Shown here: positions 25,981 to 35,510 of the stretch, one piece after another | Layout: every line of letters begins with the position of its first letter | How positions within the stretch are numbered: position 1 is the first letter of the stretch | NCBI RefSeq assembly: GCF_000745315.1 | Contig: NZ_JQNQ01000001.1 | Location: forward strand, 1,736,001 to 1,800,000 | Direction: 5' to 3' | DNA from: Salegentibacter sp. Hel_I_6 | GTDB lineage: Bacteria > Bacteroidota > Bacteroidia > Flavobacteriales > Flavobacteriaceae | Length of the DNA stretch: 64,000 nt | Notes under the pieces: generated by a model | What the model was told of the DNA's origin: nothing | Seen by the model: only the letters and a program-made list of their open reading frames with translations | The model's database searches: none | Translations under genes and position numbers: made by a program

Positions 25981-27495
25981 TTAGTCTTCTTCAGCCAACA
26001 TTTTCTCACCGGCCTCGATCGCTTCTTCAATGGTTCCTTTAAGGTTAAAGGCAGATTCCGGAAGGTGATCTAATTCTCCATCCATAATCATATTAAATCC
26101 TTTAATAGTTTCTTTAATATCAACCAAAACTCCTTTTAAACCGGTAAATTGTTCGGCCACGTGGAAAGGTTGAGAAAGGAAACGTTGTACACGTCTTGCA
26201 CGAGATACGGCAAGCTTATCTTCTTCAGAAAGCTCTTCCATACCAAGAATAGCAATAATATCCTGCAATTCTTTATAACGCTGTAAAAGCTCTTTTACAC
26301 GTTGTGCACATTTATAATGATCGTCACCTAAAATATCAGCAGTAAGAATTCTTGAAGTAGATTCTAAAGGATCTACCGCAGGATAAATACCAAGCTCGGC
26401 AATTTTACGTGAAAGTACCGTTGTTGCATCCAGGTGGGCAAAGGTTGTTGCCGGCGCCGGGTCAGTAAGGTCATCCGCAGGTACGTAAACCGCCTGTACA
26501 GAAGTAATAGATCCGTTTTTAGTTGAAGTAATACGCTCTTGCATCGCACCCATCTCTGTCGCCAAAGTTGGTTGATAACCTACCGCAGATGGCATACGCC
26601 CAAGAAGTGCAGACACCTCTGAACCAGCTTGTGTAAAACGGAAAATGTTATCTACGAAGAAAAGAACGTCTTTCCCCTGGCCTTCTCCGGCTCCATCACG
26701 GAAATATTCCGCAATTGTAAGTCCAGAAAGTGCTACACGAGCACGTGCTCCAGGTGGTTCGTTCATCTGTCCGAATACGAAAGTTGCCTTAGAATCTAAC
26801 ATAGCAGTTTTATCTACTTTTTTAAGATCCCAACCGCCTTCTTCCATAGATTCAGAGAAAGCGTCACCATATTTTATAATACCAGATTCAAGCATTTCTC
26901 GAAGAAGGTCATTCCCTTCACGAGTACGCTCTCCTACTCCGGCAAATACCGAAAGACCACCGTGGCCTTTGGCGATATTATTAATTAATTCCTGTATAAG
27001 TACTGTTTTACCTACACCGGCACCACCAAAAAGACCAATTTTACCACCTTTTGCATAAGGCTCAATAAGGTCAATTACTTTAATCCCGGTAAATAAAACT
27101 TCTGTAGAAACAGATAAGTCTTCAAATTTTGGCGCTTCCCTGTGGATAGACATTCCATCATTTCCGGCCTTTGGCAAATTCCCAAGCCCGTCAATAGCAT
27201 CACCTACCACGTTAAACAAACGGCCATAAACTTCTTTACCAACCGGCATTTGAATAGGCGCTCCAGTTGCTACTACTTCAACTCCTCGGCTTAAACCATC
27301 GGTAGAATCCATAGATACTGTTCTCACTGTTTCTTCACCAATGTGAGATTGCACTTCTAAAATTAGAAGGGAACCATCTTTTCTGGTGATTTCCAAAGAA
27401 TCGTAGATTTTTGGCAATTCAGCATTCTCTGAGTCGAACACAACATCAACTACAGGGCCAATAATTTGGGCAACTTTACCTGTTACTTTAGACAT
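25981..27495 (-). CDS. atpD: F1 ATP synthase beta subunit
   Basis: The 504-residue catalytic subunit with the P-loop GGAGVGKT (157-164), GERTREGNDL with the catalytic-type Glu, and the Walker B stretch DVLFFVDNIFRFT. atpD and atpC are not accompanied by the remaining ATP synthase genes, a separation common in Bacteroidota. Confidence 0.97.
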   Translation of the reverse strand: MSKVTGKVAQIIGPVVDVVFDSENAELPKIYDSLEITRKDGSLLILEVQSHIGEETVRTVSMDSTDGLSRGVEVVATGAPIQMPVGKEVYGRLFNVVGDAIDGLGNLPKAGNDGMSIHREAPKFEDLSVSTEVLFTGIKVIDLIEPYAKGGKIGLFGGAGVGKTVLIQELINNIAKGHGGLSVFAGVGERTREGNDLLREMLESGIIKYGDAFSESMEEGGWDLKKVDKTAMLDSKATFVFGQMNEPPGARARVALSGLTIAEYFRDGAGEGQGKDVLFFVDNIFRFTQAGSEVSALLGRMPSAVGYQPTLATEMGAMQERITSTKNGSITSVQAVYVPADDLTDPAPATTFAHLDATTVLSRKIAELGIYPAVDPLESTSRILTADILGDDHYKCAQRVKELLQRYKELQDIIAILGMEELSEEDKLAVSRARRVQRFLSQPFHVAEQFTGLKGVLVDIKETIKGFNMIMDGELDHLPESAFNLKGTIEEAIEAGEKMLAEED

Positions 27496-27592
27496 TATTT
27501 AATTCTTTAATGTTTTCGTATTTAAAATATCTGAAAAACTCAATGTAATAATTCATAATGTGTTAAAATAAAACAAGGGTGTTTTCAGGCTG

Positions 27593-27600
27593 CAAAGATA
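27593..27600 (-). promoter_or_regulatory. Bacteroidetes -7 box upstream of atpD
   Basis: TATCTTTG on the minus strand, about 98 bases before the atpD start, which would give an untranslated leader of roughly 90 bases. No clear -33 element is seen. Confidence 0.45.
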
Positions 27601-27689
27601 GTTTTTTCTAAATAAAATCATACCTCTCTTAAAATAACTTTTTTGAAGCTTATTAAAGCCGTCAAAAATTCAACTAAAAGTATTATTCT

Positions 27690-27727
27690 AAAAGAAAAAT
27701 CCCTCCTGAAAAAACTTCAGAAGGGAT
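27690..27727 (-). terminator. Intrinsic terminator after glmS
   Basis: A 12-bp stem with one G-U pair (27699-27710 with 27716-27727) and a 5-base loop, followed on the minus strand by TTTTCTTTT. Confidence 0.8.
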
Positions 27728-27758
27728 CTTTATACTCTTAATAATTTACTCTGAAAGT

Positions 27759-29606
27759 TTATTCAACTGTAACAGATTTGGCCAAATTCCTTGGCTGATC
27801 TACATTCTTTCCAAGCAATACCGCAATATGGTATGACAATAACTGAAGTGGAATAGTTGTAAGAAGCGGTGTTAACGGCTCCAAAGTTTCTGGCACTTCG
27901 ATCACGTGATCGGCAAGATCCCTCACTTCTTCGTCACCTTCAGTCACAATCGCTATAATTTTACCGCTTCTGGATTTAATTTCCTGGATATTGCTTACTA
28001 CTTTTTCGTAATGTCCTTTTTTGGTTGCAATAACCACTACAGGCATTTCTTCATCGATAAGCGCAATTGGGCCGTGTTTCATCTCGGCAGCAGGATAACC
28101 TTCAGCATGAATATAGGAAATTTCCTTAAGTTTAAGGGCTCCTTCTAAAGCCACCGGGAAGTTAAATCCTCTACCTAAATAAAGGCAGTTCCTGGCATCT
28201 TTATAAATATTGGCGATCATTTTTATATGTTCATCACCTTTTAATGCTTTCTCTATTTTTGAAGGAATACGCTCCATTTCCTGCAAATAGGTCATAAACT
28301 CTGTATGAGAGATCGTCCCATTTTGTTTTGCAAGTTTAAGCGCCATTAAAGTAAGCACCGTAATTTGAGTAGTAAAGGCTTTTGTTGAAGCTACCCCAAT
28401 CTCTGGCCCGGCGTGTGTATAAGCACCGGCATGGGTTTCCCTTGAGATTGAAGAACCAACCACATTACAAACTCCAAAAGCAAAAGCACCTTTTTCTTTA
28501 GCAAGTTTTATGGCCGCCATAGTATCGGCAGTTTCCCCACTTTGAGAGATTGCTATAATTACATCTTTTTCTGAAATGATAGGATTACGATACCTGAATT
28601 CTGAAGCATATTCAACTTCTACAGGAATTCTCGCAAGCTCTTCAAAAATGTATTCCGCTACCAAACCGGCGTGCCAGCTGGTTCCACAGGCAACGATAAG
28701 AATTCGTTTTGCATTGGCAATACGCTCCAGGTTATCATCTACCCCGGCCATTCTTATCAATCCTTCATCTGCTAACATTCTACCACGGTAGGTATCTTTA
28801 ATTGCAGTAGGTTGCTCATGAATTTCCTTAAGCATAAAATGCTCGTATCCACCTTTTTCAATTTGCTCAAGATTAAGCTGAAGCTCCTGAATATAAGGAT
28901 CTACCAAAGTATCGTCCTTAATTTTTCTAACCTTAACTTCTTTACCTCTTCGCACCACTGCCATTTCCCCATCTTCCAGGTAAATTGCATTGTTGGTATA
29001 TTCTATAAATGGAGAGGCATCTGAAGCGATAAAGAATTCATCTTCCCCAACGCCAATAGCTAAAGGACTACCTAAACGCGCAACGACAATCTCGTCTGGC
29101 TTGGATTTATTATAAACTGCGATCGCATAAGCTCCAACAGTTTGATTTAAAGCAATTTGAACTGCTTTACCAAGTTTAACACCTTCATTTATAATTACAT
29201 CTTCTATAAGATTTACTAAAACTTCGGTATCGGTATCACTTTCAAAAGTATAACCACGAGTTTTTAATTCCTTCTTAAGTGCATCGTAATTCTCAATAAT
29301 TCCGTTATGAATTATTACAATATCTCCAGAGTTTGAGTAATGAGGATGACTATTCACATCGTTAGGAACTCCATGGGTAGCCCAGCGTGTATGCCCAATT
29401 GCAACATTACCATTGGTGGTAATAGTATTTTCTAGCTTTTCTTTTAGATCAGCAACTTTACCTTTTGTTTTACACATTTTAAGCTCTTCCCCATCATAAA
29501 GGGCGATCCCCGCACTATCATATCCACGATATTCAAGTCTTTGGAGTCCTTTAAGGACAACGGGATACGCATCCCTATGCCCAATATATCCTACAATTCC
29601 GCACAT
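27759..29606 (-). CDS. glmS: Glutamine-fructose-6-phosphate aminotransferase GlmS
   Basis: Makes glucosamine-6-phosphate for peptidoglycan and lipid A. The 615-residue protein begins MCGIVGYIG with the glutaminase nucleophile Cys2, has two SIS domains (CGTSWHAG, SQSGETADT) and ends KSVTVE, the conserved tail that channels ammonia. It is last in the transcript GT5-like/DUF4270/glmS, 16 bases after DUF4270. No glmS ribozyme is seen. Confidence 0.97.
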   Translation of the reverse strand: MCGIVGYIGHRDAYPVVLKGLQRLEYRGYDSAGIALYDGEELKMCKTKGKVADLKEKLENTITTNGNVAIGHTRWATHGVPNDVNSHPHYSNSGDIVIIHNGIIENYDALKKELKTRGYTFESDTDTEVLVNLIEDVIINEGVKLGKAVQIALNQTVGAYAIAVYNKSKPDEIVVARLGSPLAIGVGEDEFFIASDASPFIEYTNNAIYLEDGEMAVVRRGKEVKVRKIKDDTLVDPYIQELQLNLEQIEKGGYEHFMLKEIHEQPTAIKDTYRGRMLADEGLIRMAGVDDNLERIANAKRILIVACGTSWHAGLVAEYIFEELARIPVEVEYASEFRYRNPIISEKDVIIAISQSGETADTMAAIKLAKEKGAFAFGVCNVVGSSISRETHAGAYTHAGPEIGVASTKAFTTQITVLTLMALKLAKQNGTISHTEFMTYLQEMERIPSKIEKALKGDEHIKMIANIYKDARNCLYLGRGFNFPVALEGALKLKEISYIHAEGYPAAEMKHGPIALIDEEMPVVVIATKKGHYEKVVSNIQEIKSRSGKIIAIVTEGDEEVRDLADHVIEVPETLEPLTPLLTTIPLQLLSYHIAVLLGKNVDQPRNLAKSVTVE

Positions 29607-29622
29607 AGTATATTGGTATTAT

Positions 29623-31188
29623 TTAATTAATTTCAGTATAATAAATTCTAAGTTTCAATCTCTTTTCTTCATCGTCTGAAAGGTTGCCGTGAAGAACAGT
29701 TCCTTTAGGTGTTATTATGCCAGCCGCAGGAAATGTATTTATAGCTTCAGTATTTCTAACTACTGAATTATTAGTAATATTAATGTTTTGTGTAATTACA
29801 AGACCTAATCTCGCATTATCAGCATCACCCTCCAGAATATTGGTTACGTGCTGCGTAAGGTTGATCTTATATACCACTCCGTTCTCGTCCTCATCTATTT
29901 CTAGAGGTGAAGAAAATGAAGATAACGAGGTAGCCGGGTTGTTATCATTTCCATCCTGAACAAAATTTTCCGAAAAACTATAATCAGCAATTATTCTATT
30001 TTCATCTAAATTGTATAAATAAATTCGCATTGGCTCATCAATCCCGTTTACAAAATCCTTATCTACATAAAATTGAAGATTAGCTTCGTTAATTAACCAT
30101 TCATTCTCGCGTAACTCATCTATTTGCTCTTCGTTTTCAAAAAGCTCAACAACAGCCATACTACCTTCGCCGCCGTGAAGAAATAATTTCTCTGCTCCAG
30201 TTTCTTCATCAGCTCCCTGAATTGCCTGTAATATATCTCCCGGATATTCTCCTTCAAATGTATTAACTATCGTACTTCCAAAGTTCAATTTATAATTTCG
30301 CGGGCTTCTCACCATTTCAGTATCACCGTCTTCAGTAGCAGTCTCAACTTCTGTAGTATAGAAAAGGTCTATTCCTGCGTTTGAACTCTGCAGGTTAAAC
30401 AAAATCATTGTCCCATCTTCTGCAACAGCTTCTGCTTTAATAAACATTCCACGTAAATAATTTTTAAAATTATTATTATTACTCAGAACGCCAGAACCTT
30501 CTCTATCAATTATCTTTTCCTTAAAATAATCTACCGGAAGTTTAATTCTTAAAGCAGGCCCTGAAGATATTGTATCCTGTTCTCCTTCTTCATTTAACTC
30601 GTATGAAACGATAGCCCGGTTTGAGGGTAGAAAATTATCATTTTCATAAATCACTTCACCTACAAGATTCTGTTCAAATAAATCCTGTTGATCAGAATAA
30701 TAACGTTGTCTTTCCTGAAGATCTGCTTCGGGATTAAAATCGTTTAAAAAATAATTAGATTCCTGAATGGAGATTTTTATTGGAGAATTCCCGTATACCG
30801 AATCTAAAGCATATTGAATATTGCCGCTCTCATCAGAATCTCCTTCGGTATTAAAATAAGGAATTGTTAGCACCACACTATCCAGCTCTGGCTCTGTTCC
30901 AAACGAAGGATTATTGGTAGGTAAAGAAATTTGACTAAGTATACTAGCGGTAGATTGCCCATATATTTCGTGATTATATACACCAAATAAATTGACCCCA
31001 AGATTATTAGTTTGTACAGAGTTAATTTTCTTGCTATAGGCCCTCACTTCAACTTCTTCAAGCTCAAGATTACTCGGGTTTTCTATAATTTCACCACCAA
31101 CAGTACTATATTCATCATCACAAGCCACAAAAGCAAAAACAACAACAAGTATGGTTGCTGTTTTATACATCAATTTCATTAAATTCAT
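29623..31188 (-). CDS. DUF4270 lipoprotein
   Basis: A 521-residue lipoprotein (lipobox FVACDDE, Cys23) of the DUF4270 type, with the family's early IENPSNLELEEVEV region and beta-rich body containing TNNLGVNLFGVYNHEIYG. Family members are surface or periplasmic proteins of Bacteroidota with no known activity. The acidic residues after the cysteine (DDE) fit the Bacteroidota lipoprotein surface-export signal. It is preceded by the GT5-like gene (13 bases) and followed by glmS (16 bases), so all three are co-transcribed. Confidence 0.88.
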   Translation of the reverse strand: MNLMKLMYKTATILVVVFAFVACDDEYSTVGGEIIENPSNLELEEVEVRAYSKKINSVQTNNLGVNLFGVYNHEIYGQSTASILSQISLPTNNPSFGTEPELDSVVLTIPYFNTEGDSDESGNIQYALDSVYGNSPIKISIQESNYFLNDFNPEADLQERQRYYSDQQDLFEQNLVGEVIYENDNFLPSNRAIVSYELNEEGEQDTISSGPALRIKLPVDYFKEKIIDREGSGVLSNNNNFKNYLRGMFIKAEAVAEDGTMILFNLQSSNAGIDLFYTTEVETATEDGDTEMVRSPRNYKLNFGSTIVNTFEGEYPGDILQAIQGADEETGAEKLFLHGGEGSMAVVELFENEEQIDELRENEWLINEANLQFYVDKDFVNGIDEPMRIYLYNLDENRIIADYSFSENFVQDGNDNNPATSLSSFSSPLEIDEDENGVVYKINLTQHVTNILEGDADNARLGLVITQNINITNNSVVRNTEAINTFPAAGIITPKGTVLHGNLSDDEEKRLKLRIYYTEIN

Positions 31189-31201
31189 TCGATAATAATT
31201 T

Positions 31202-32014
31202 CTATTCAGATAAAACTTTGGTTGTATAAAAATCTTGATAAGCCTGGCTAAATTCTTCTCTATTCTTGTAAGGCAATACAGGCTTATTCAACTTGCTAAC
31301 GTATTTAGAAAGATCTTCAGGAACATTTTCACCAGCGGTAATTATTGCATCTGAATGATCTGCAGCAAGCTTCATTAAATTAACAAAGTTTGGGGTTTTT
31401 AAATGTTTTATATCTTCTTTTTCCATTCCATCATACAAGACTTTCTCCTGCATATCTTCATCTAACGTGCCATCAAAGTCTTGATTGTATATTGAGGTAA
31501 CAATTTTCGCGCCACTAAACAAAGGCTCATTACCATAATAACGTCTTAGGTAAAGCGGGAGTAAGGATGCCAACCAGCCGTGCACATGAATAATATCTGG
31601 AGACCAGTTTAATTTCTTAACGGTTTCTATTACTCCTTTAGCAAAAAAGATGGCGCGCTCATCATTATCTTCGAATAAGTTGCCTTCTTCATCGGTTAAT
31701 GTAGCTTTTCTTTTAAAATAATCTTCATTATCAATAAAGTAAACCTGCATTCTTTCTTTTGGAATAGACGCCACTTTTATTATTAATGGCATATCCAGGT
31801 CATTAATTACCAAATTCATCCCCGACAGTCTTATCACTTCGTGCAACTGGTGGCGACGCTCATTGATATTACCAAACCGGGGCATAAAAATTCTAATTTG
31901 CCCTCCAATATTATTTACCATTTTTGCGGCTTCAAAAGACGTGGATGATATTTCGGTTTCAGGCAGGTAAGGAATAACTTCAGATGATACGTACAATATC
32001 CTCTTATCTTTCAT
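31202..32014 (-). CDS. Glycogen/starch synthase N-terminal (GT5-like) domain protein
   Basis: A 270-residue protein equal to the N-terminal Rossmann half of glycogen synthase (KRILYVSSEVIPYLPETEIS at the start, then DIIHVHGWLASLLPLYLR). Two things differ from real synthases: the ADP-glucose-binding KTGG motif is replaced by ETEIS, and the whole C-terminal GT1 half is missing. It is therefore unlikely to make glycogen alone. Homologues of this short form are, to my knowledge, conserved in Flavobacteriia beside panC. It heads the DUF4270/glmS transcript. Confidence 0.82.
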   Translation of the reverse strand: MKDKRILYVSSEVIPYLPETEISSTSFEAAKMVNNIGGQIRIFMPRFGNINERRHQLHEVIRLSGMNLVINDLDMPLIIKVASIPKERMQVYFIDNEDYFKRKATLTDEEGNLFEDNDERAIFFAKGVIETVKKLNWSPDIIHVHGWLASLLPLYLRRYYGNEPLFSGAKIVTSIYNQDFDGTLDEDMQEKVLYDGMEKEDIKHLKTPNFVNLMKLAADHSDAIITAGENVPEDLSKYVSKLNKPVLPYKNREEFSQAYQDFYTTKVLSE

Positions 32015-32053
32015 AAATTGATTGCTTTAATGCGATTGCGAACAAAAAACACG

Positions 32054-32061
32054 CAAAATTA
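32054..32061 (-). promoter_or_regulatory. -7 box upstream of the GT5-like gene
   Basis: TAATTTTG on the minus strand, 40 bases before the start; it is back to back with the panC promoter. Confidence 0.45.
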
Positions 32062-32092
32062 CAAAAATTTATGCAGATTGCTGGTAATATAT

Positions 32093-32100
32093 TAAGTTTG
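32093..32100 (+). promoter_or_regulatory. -7 box upstream of panC
   Basis: TAAGTTTG, 24 bases before the panC start codon. Confidence 0.45.
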
Positions 32101-32123
32101 CACGCTGTTAATTTTATAATAAA

Positions 32124-32981
32124 ATGCAGGTTTTCAAAGAAAAAACCATTTTAAAAGCGGCTATTGATGCCGAAAAATCTAAAGGTAAAACCATAGGTTT
32201 AGTACCCACCATGGGTGCTTTACACCAGGGCCATTTATCTCTGGTTAAACAAGCGCTACAAACTTGCGAACAGGTGATTATCAGTATTTTTGTGAACCCA
32301 ACGCAATTTAATAATCCAGCCGATCTTGAGAAGTATCCACGCACTTTAGACGAAGACATAAAACTCCTTCAAGAAGCCAGTAAAAACCTTTGGGTTTTTG
32401 CTCCTACCGCCAACGAATTATACGGCGATAATATAAGTTCTGAGCAGTTTAATTTCGACGGTTTAGAGCAAGTTATGGAAGGAAAATATAGAAACGGACA
32501 TTTTGACGGGGTAGGAACTATCGTAAAAAGATTATTTAATATCGTAGAGCCACATAAAGCTTTTTTTGGTGAAAAAGATTTTCAACAACTTCAAATTGTT
32601 AGAAAATTAACCGAAAAGTCCGAACTTCCGGTAGAAATAATAGGCTGCCCAATTCTAAGGGAAGATAATGGCCTGGCAAGAAGCTCCAGAAATGAGAGAC
32701 TGGATAAAAACCAGCGAGAAAAAGCTTCTTTCATTTATCAAACACTCCTAAAAACCAGGCAACTATTTGGCCTAAAAAGTGCAGAATATATCCACAACTG
32801 GGTAAAAGAGCAATTTAAAAATCATCCCGTCCTTGAACTGGAATATTTTGAAATTGCAAACACCCAAACTTTAAAAAAAATAAATCGAAAAAGAAAAGGC
32901 AATTCCTACCGTGCATTTATCGCAGCCTATGCAGGCGATATTAGACTTATAGACAACATTGCCCTAAACAATCAAGAATAA
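32124..32981 (+). CDS. panC: Pantothenate synthetase PanC
   Basis: Joins pantoate and beta-alanine with ATP to make pantothenate. The 285-residue protein has the ATP-binding TMGALHQGH (29-37, with His34 and His37), FVNPTQFN for pantoate, and the late LARSSRN motif. panD follows 4 bases later, so the operon supplies both the beta-alanine and the ligase. Confidence 0.96.
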   Translation: MQVFKEKTILKAAIDAEKSKGKTIGLVPTMGALHQGHLSLVKQALQTCEQVIISIFVNPTQFNNPADLEKYPRTLDEDIKLLQEASKNLWVFAPTANELYGDNISSEQFNFDGLEQVMEGKYRNGHFDGVGTIVKRLFNIVEPHKAFFGEKDFQQLQIVRKLTEKSELPVEIIGCPILREDNGLARSSRNERLDKNQREKASFIYQTLLKTRQLFGLKSAEYIHNWVKEQFKNHPVLELEYFEIANTQTLKKINRKRKGNSYRAFIAAYAGDIRLIDNIALNNQE

Positions 32982-32984
32982 ACT

Positions 32985-33335
32985 ATGCAAGTTCACGTAG
33001 TAAAATCTAAAATACATCGCGTAAAAGTTACCGGAGCCGACCTAAATTATATTGGGAGCATTACCATAGATGAAGATCTAATGGAAGCTGCTAATATTAT
33101 TGAAGGTGAAAAAGTTCAAATTGTAAATAACAATAATGGCGAACGTTTAGAGACTTATGTTATCCCTGGACCAAGAAATTCTGGGGAGATCACTTTAAAC
33201 GGGGCTGCCGCAAGAAAAGTAGCAAAAGGTGACGTTTTAATTCTTATCGCCTATGCAATTATGGATTTCGAAGAAGCAAAAGCCTTTAAACCTTCCCTGG
33301 TTTTTCCTAATGAAGAAACCAATCTATTGAGCTAA
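32985..33335 (+). CDS. panD: Aspartate 1-decarboxylase PanD
   Basis: A 116-residue pro-enzyme that makes beta-alanine from aspartate. The self-cleavage site Gly24-Ser25 (NYIGSITID) is at the usual position and yields the pyruvoyl cofactor; Tyr and the NGAAARKV sequence of the active site are present. It sits between panC and a membrane-protein gene. Confidence 0.96.
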   Translation: MQVHVVKSKIHRVKVTGADLNYIGSITIDEDLMEAANIIEGEKVQIVNNNNGERLETYVIPGPRNSGEITLNGAAARKVAKGDVLILIAYAIMDFEEAKAFKPSLVFPNEETNLLS

Positions 33336-33339
33336 TCAT

Positions 33340-34305
33340 TTGAAAAAAAAGATAATCAAAATACTTAAAATTATACTCCCACTATTACTGGGAGTTTTTT
33401 TAGTTTGGTATTCTTTAAAAAGTGCCACTCCCCAGGAACGCGAAGAATTATGGCAAAATATTTTAAATGCTAATCCCTGGTTCTTGCTGTTATCAATGCT
33501 TTTTGGTGGGCTTTCACATCTCTCAAGAGCCTATCGTTGGAACTATCTTTTAGAACCTATGGGTTACAAACCAAGATTAGCCAATAATTTTATGGCAGTT
33601 ATGGCGGGTTATTTAGCAAACTTCGGAATTCCCCGTTCGGGAGAAGTTTTGCGCGCAGCAAGCCTTAGCAGTTATGAGAAAATTCCCTTTGAAAAAGCTT
33701 TCGGCACCATAATTTCTGAAAGAATTGCCGATGTAATTGTAATGTTAAGCATAACAGCGCTCACCCTATTCCTCCAAACTGAACATCTCCTGGCATACTT
33801 TGAGGCTAATGAAATTAACCCATTAATAAGTGTGGGAATTTTATTGGTTCTAGTTCTAATAGGAGTTTTAGCGCTCCAATTAATCAAAAAATCTAAACTT
33901 CCATTTTTGATTCGAATAAAAAAAATGGCAAAAGGCTTATTAGAAGGGATGCGTAGCATTTTAAAAATGAAGCAGAAATGGGCATTTATATTTCATACCC
34001 TTTTTATTTGGATTATGTATATTCTCATGTTTTATGTGGTTATATTTTCTGTCCCAGGACTTGGTAATACTGATTTTTCCATAATCATGGCGGCCTTTGT
34101 AGTCGGTTCTTTTGCGATTTCCGCAACAAATGGCGGAATTGGAGTTTATCCAGTTGCCATTGGAGCAATATTGGTGCTTTTTGACATTTCTAAGCAAAAT
34201 GGCGAAGCTTTTGGCTGGATCACCTGGGGCACGCAAACCTTACTGGTGCTCATCTTAGGCGGACTTTCCTTCATATTTCTTCCTATTTTCAACCGTCGAA
34301 AATAA
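33340..34305 (+). CDS. Lysylphosphatidylglycerol synthase/flippase-like membrane protein (UPF0104)
   Basis: A 321-residue protein with about eight membrane helices and the family sequences SRAYRWNYLLEPMG and GYLANFGIPRSGEVLRA, matching the LPG_synthase_TM / UPF0104 group. The catalytic soluble domain of MprF is absent, so it likely handles lipids or lipid-linked precursors rather than aminoacylation. Start is TTG at 33340, 4 bases after panD. Confidence 0.87.
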   Translation: MKKKIIKILKIILPLLLGVFLVWYSLKSATPQEREELWQNILNANPWFLLLSMLFGGLSHLSRAYRWNYLLEPMGYKPRLANNFMAVMAGYLANFGIPRSGEVLRAASLSSYEKIPFEKAFGTIISERIADVIVMLSITALTLFLQTEHLLAYFEANEINPLISVGILLVLVLIGVLALQLIKKSKLPFLIRIKKMAKGLLEGMRSILKMKQKWAFIFHTLFIWIMYILMFYVVIFSVPGLGNTDFSIIMAAFVVGSFAISATNGGIGVYPVAIGAILVLFDISKQNGEAFGWITWGTQTLLVLILGGLSFIFLPIFNRRK

Positions 34306-34342
34306 TATATATCTTGTGTTGGTTAAACAAAACCCAACACCT

Positions 34343-35491
34343 ATGATTAAAAAATTACTAATTTTTGTGCTGATAGTGGCGCCGCTACTCAGTTCAGCAC
34401 AAACTCTTTATGAAACGATTTCTTCCAAAAAACTTGGTGAAACAAGAGAAATCAAGATTCAACTCCCAAGAAATTACGAGGAAAATACCGAAAAAACCTA
34501 TCCAGTTATCCTGGTTCTCGATGGGGATTACCTATTTGAACCAATGGCAGGAAATGTAGATTATTACTCATACTGGGAAGATGCTCCTGAAATGATTGTG
34601 GTTGGTATCAACCAGAGCAAATCGCGAATGGATGACGCCTATTATGATGAGCGAAATTTTCTTCCGGCAGATAAAGGTGCAGCCTTTTTTGAATTTCTGG
34701 GAATGGAACTTATGCAACATTTAGATAATAAGTATCGTACCGCAGATTTTCGAGTAATTGCCGGGCATGATTACACCGCAAATTTCATTAATTATTATTT
34801 ATTGAAATCTGATCCTATTTTTGATGGTTACATCAACCTTAGTCCAGATCTTGCCCCACCAATGGCAGACCGCATTAGTAATGCCCTGGCAAAGTCTGAA
34901 ACTAAAAAGTGGCTTTATCTAGCCACCGGAACAGAGGATATTCCACAGCTTAAAAAGGGAATTGAAGATTTAAACTCGCAGCTTTCAGCAATAGAGAACA
35001 AACTGGTGAGCTACAATTTTGATAATTTTGAAAATGCCACGCACTATTCGCTGGTAGGCAAAGCTATTCCTGCCGCATTAGAAAGTTTATTTAATGTTTA
35101 TCGCCCAATTAGCAAGAAAGATTATAATGAGCTTTTGCTACAAACTTCAGTTTCTTCAGTTCAATTTTTAACCGATAAATATGAAAGTATAAATCAACTT
35201 TACGGTATTCAGAAAAAAATCAGGTTAGAAGATTTCATGGCAGTTCACAACGCAATTGAAAAAACCAGACGCTGGGATGATTATAAAGGATTAAGTGAAT
35301 TAGCCTATGACAGTTATCCGGGAACTATGTTGGGAACTTTCTTTGAAGCCCGATATGAAGAGGAAACCGGAAATCCTAAAAAAGCGATGCGTACTTATCA
35401 AAATGCTTACGGCCAGGAAAAGATCGCATTCCTAGATACCGATTTTATGCTTGCTAAAGCCGATGCAATTAAAAAAGATTTCGGTTATTAG
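34343..35491 (+). CDS. Esterase-like alpha/beta hydrolase fold protein, nucleophile replaced
   Basis: A secreted protein of 382 residues with a signal peptide ending LLSSAQ and an esterase D-type fold (EIKIQLPRNY and PVILVLDGDYL). In this family the nucleophile sits in GHSxGG; here the segment is AGHDYTAN, with Asp143 where Ser is expected. The remaining C-terminal region contains helical repeats (GNPKKAMRTYQNAYG) like a TPR. I choose ATG at 34343 over a GTG at 34316 because it begins the signal peptide. It may be a binding protein or an enzyme with a different nucleophile. Confidence 0.83.
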   Translation: MIKKLLIFVLIVAPLLSSAQTLYETISSKKLGETREIKIQLPRNYEENTEKTYPVILVLDGDYLFEPMAGNVDYYSYWEDAPEMIVVGINQSKSRMDDAYYDERNFLPADKGAAFFEFLGMELMQHLDNKYRTADFRVIAGHDYTANFINYYLLKSDPIFDGYINLSPDLAPPMADRISNALAKSETKKWLYLATGTEDIPQLKKGIEDLNSQLSAIENKLVSYNFDNFENATHYSLVGKAIPAALESLFNVYRPISKKDYNELLLQTSVSSVQFLTDKYESINQLYGIQKKIRLEDFMAVHNAIEKTRRWDDYKGLSELAYDSYPGTMLGTFFEARYEEETGNPKKAMRTYQNAYGQEKIAFLDTDFMLAKADAIKKDFGY

Positions 35492-35510
35492 CGGGAAAAA
35501 TCAAAGCTAA

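Noticed and set aside
26645..27058. 137-residue frame antisense to atpD
   Set aside because: It lies wholly within the conserved atpD gene, has no family resemblance, and arises from codon bias on the other strand.
34316..34342. Upstream GTG start for the esterase-like protein
   Set aside because: It adds nine residues before a complete signal peptide, which would be unusual.
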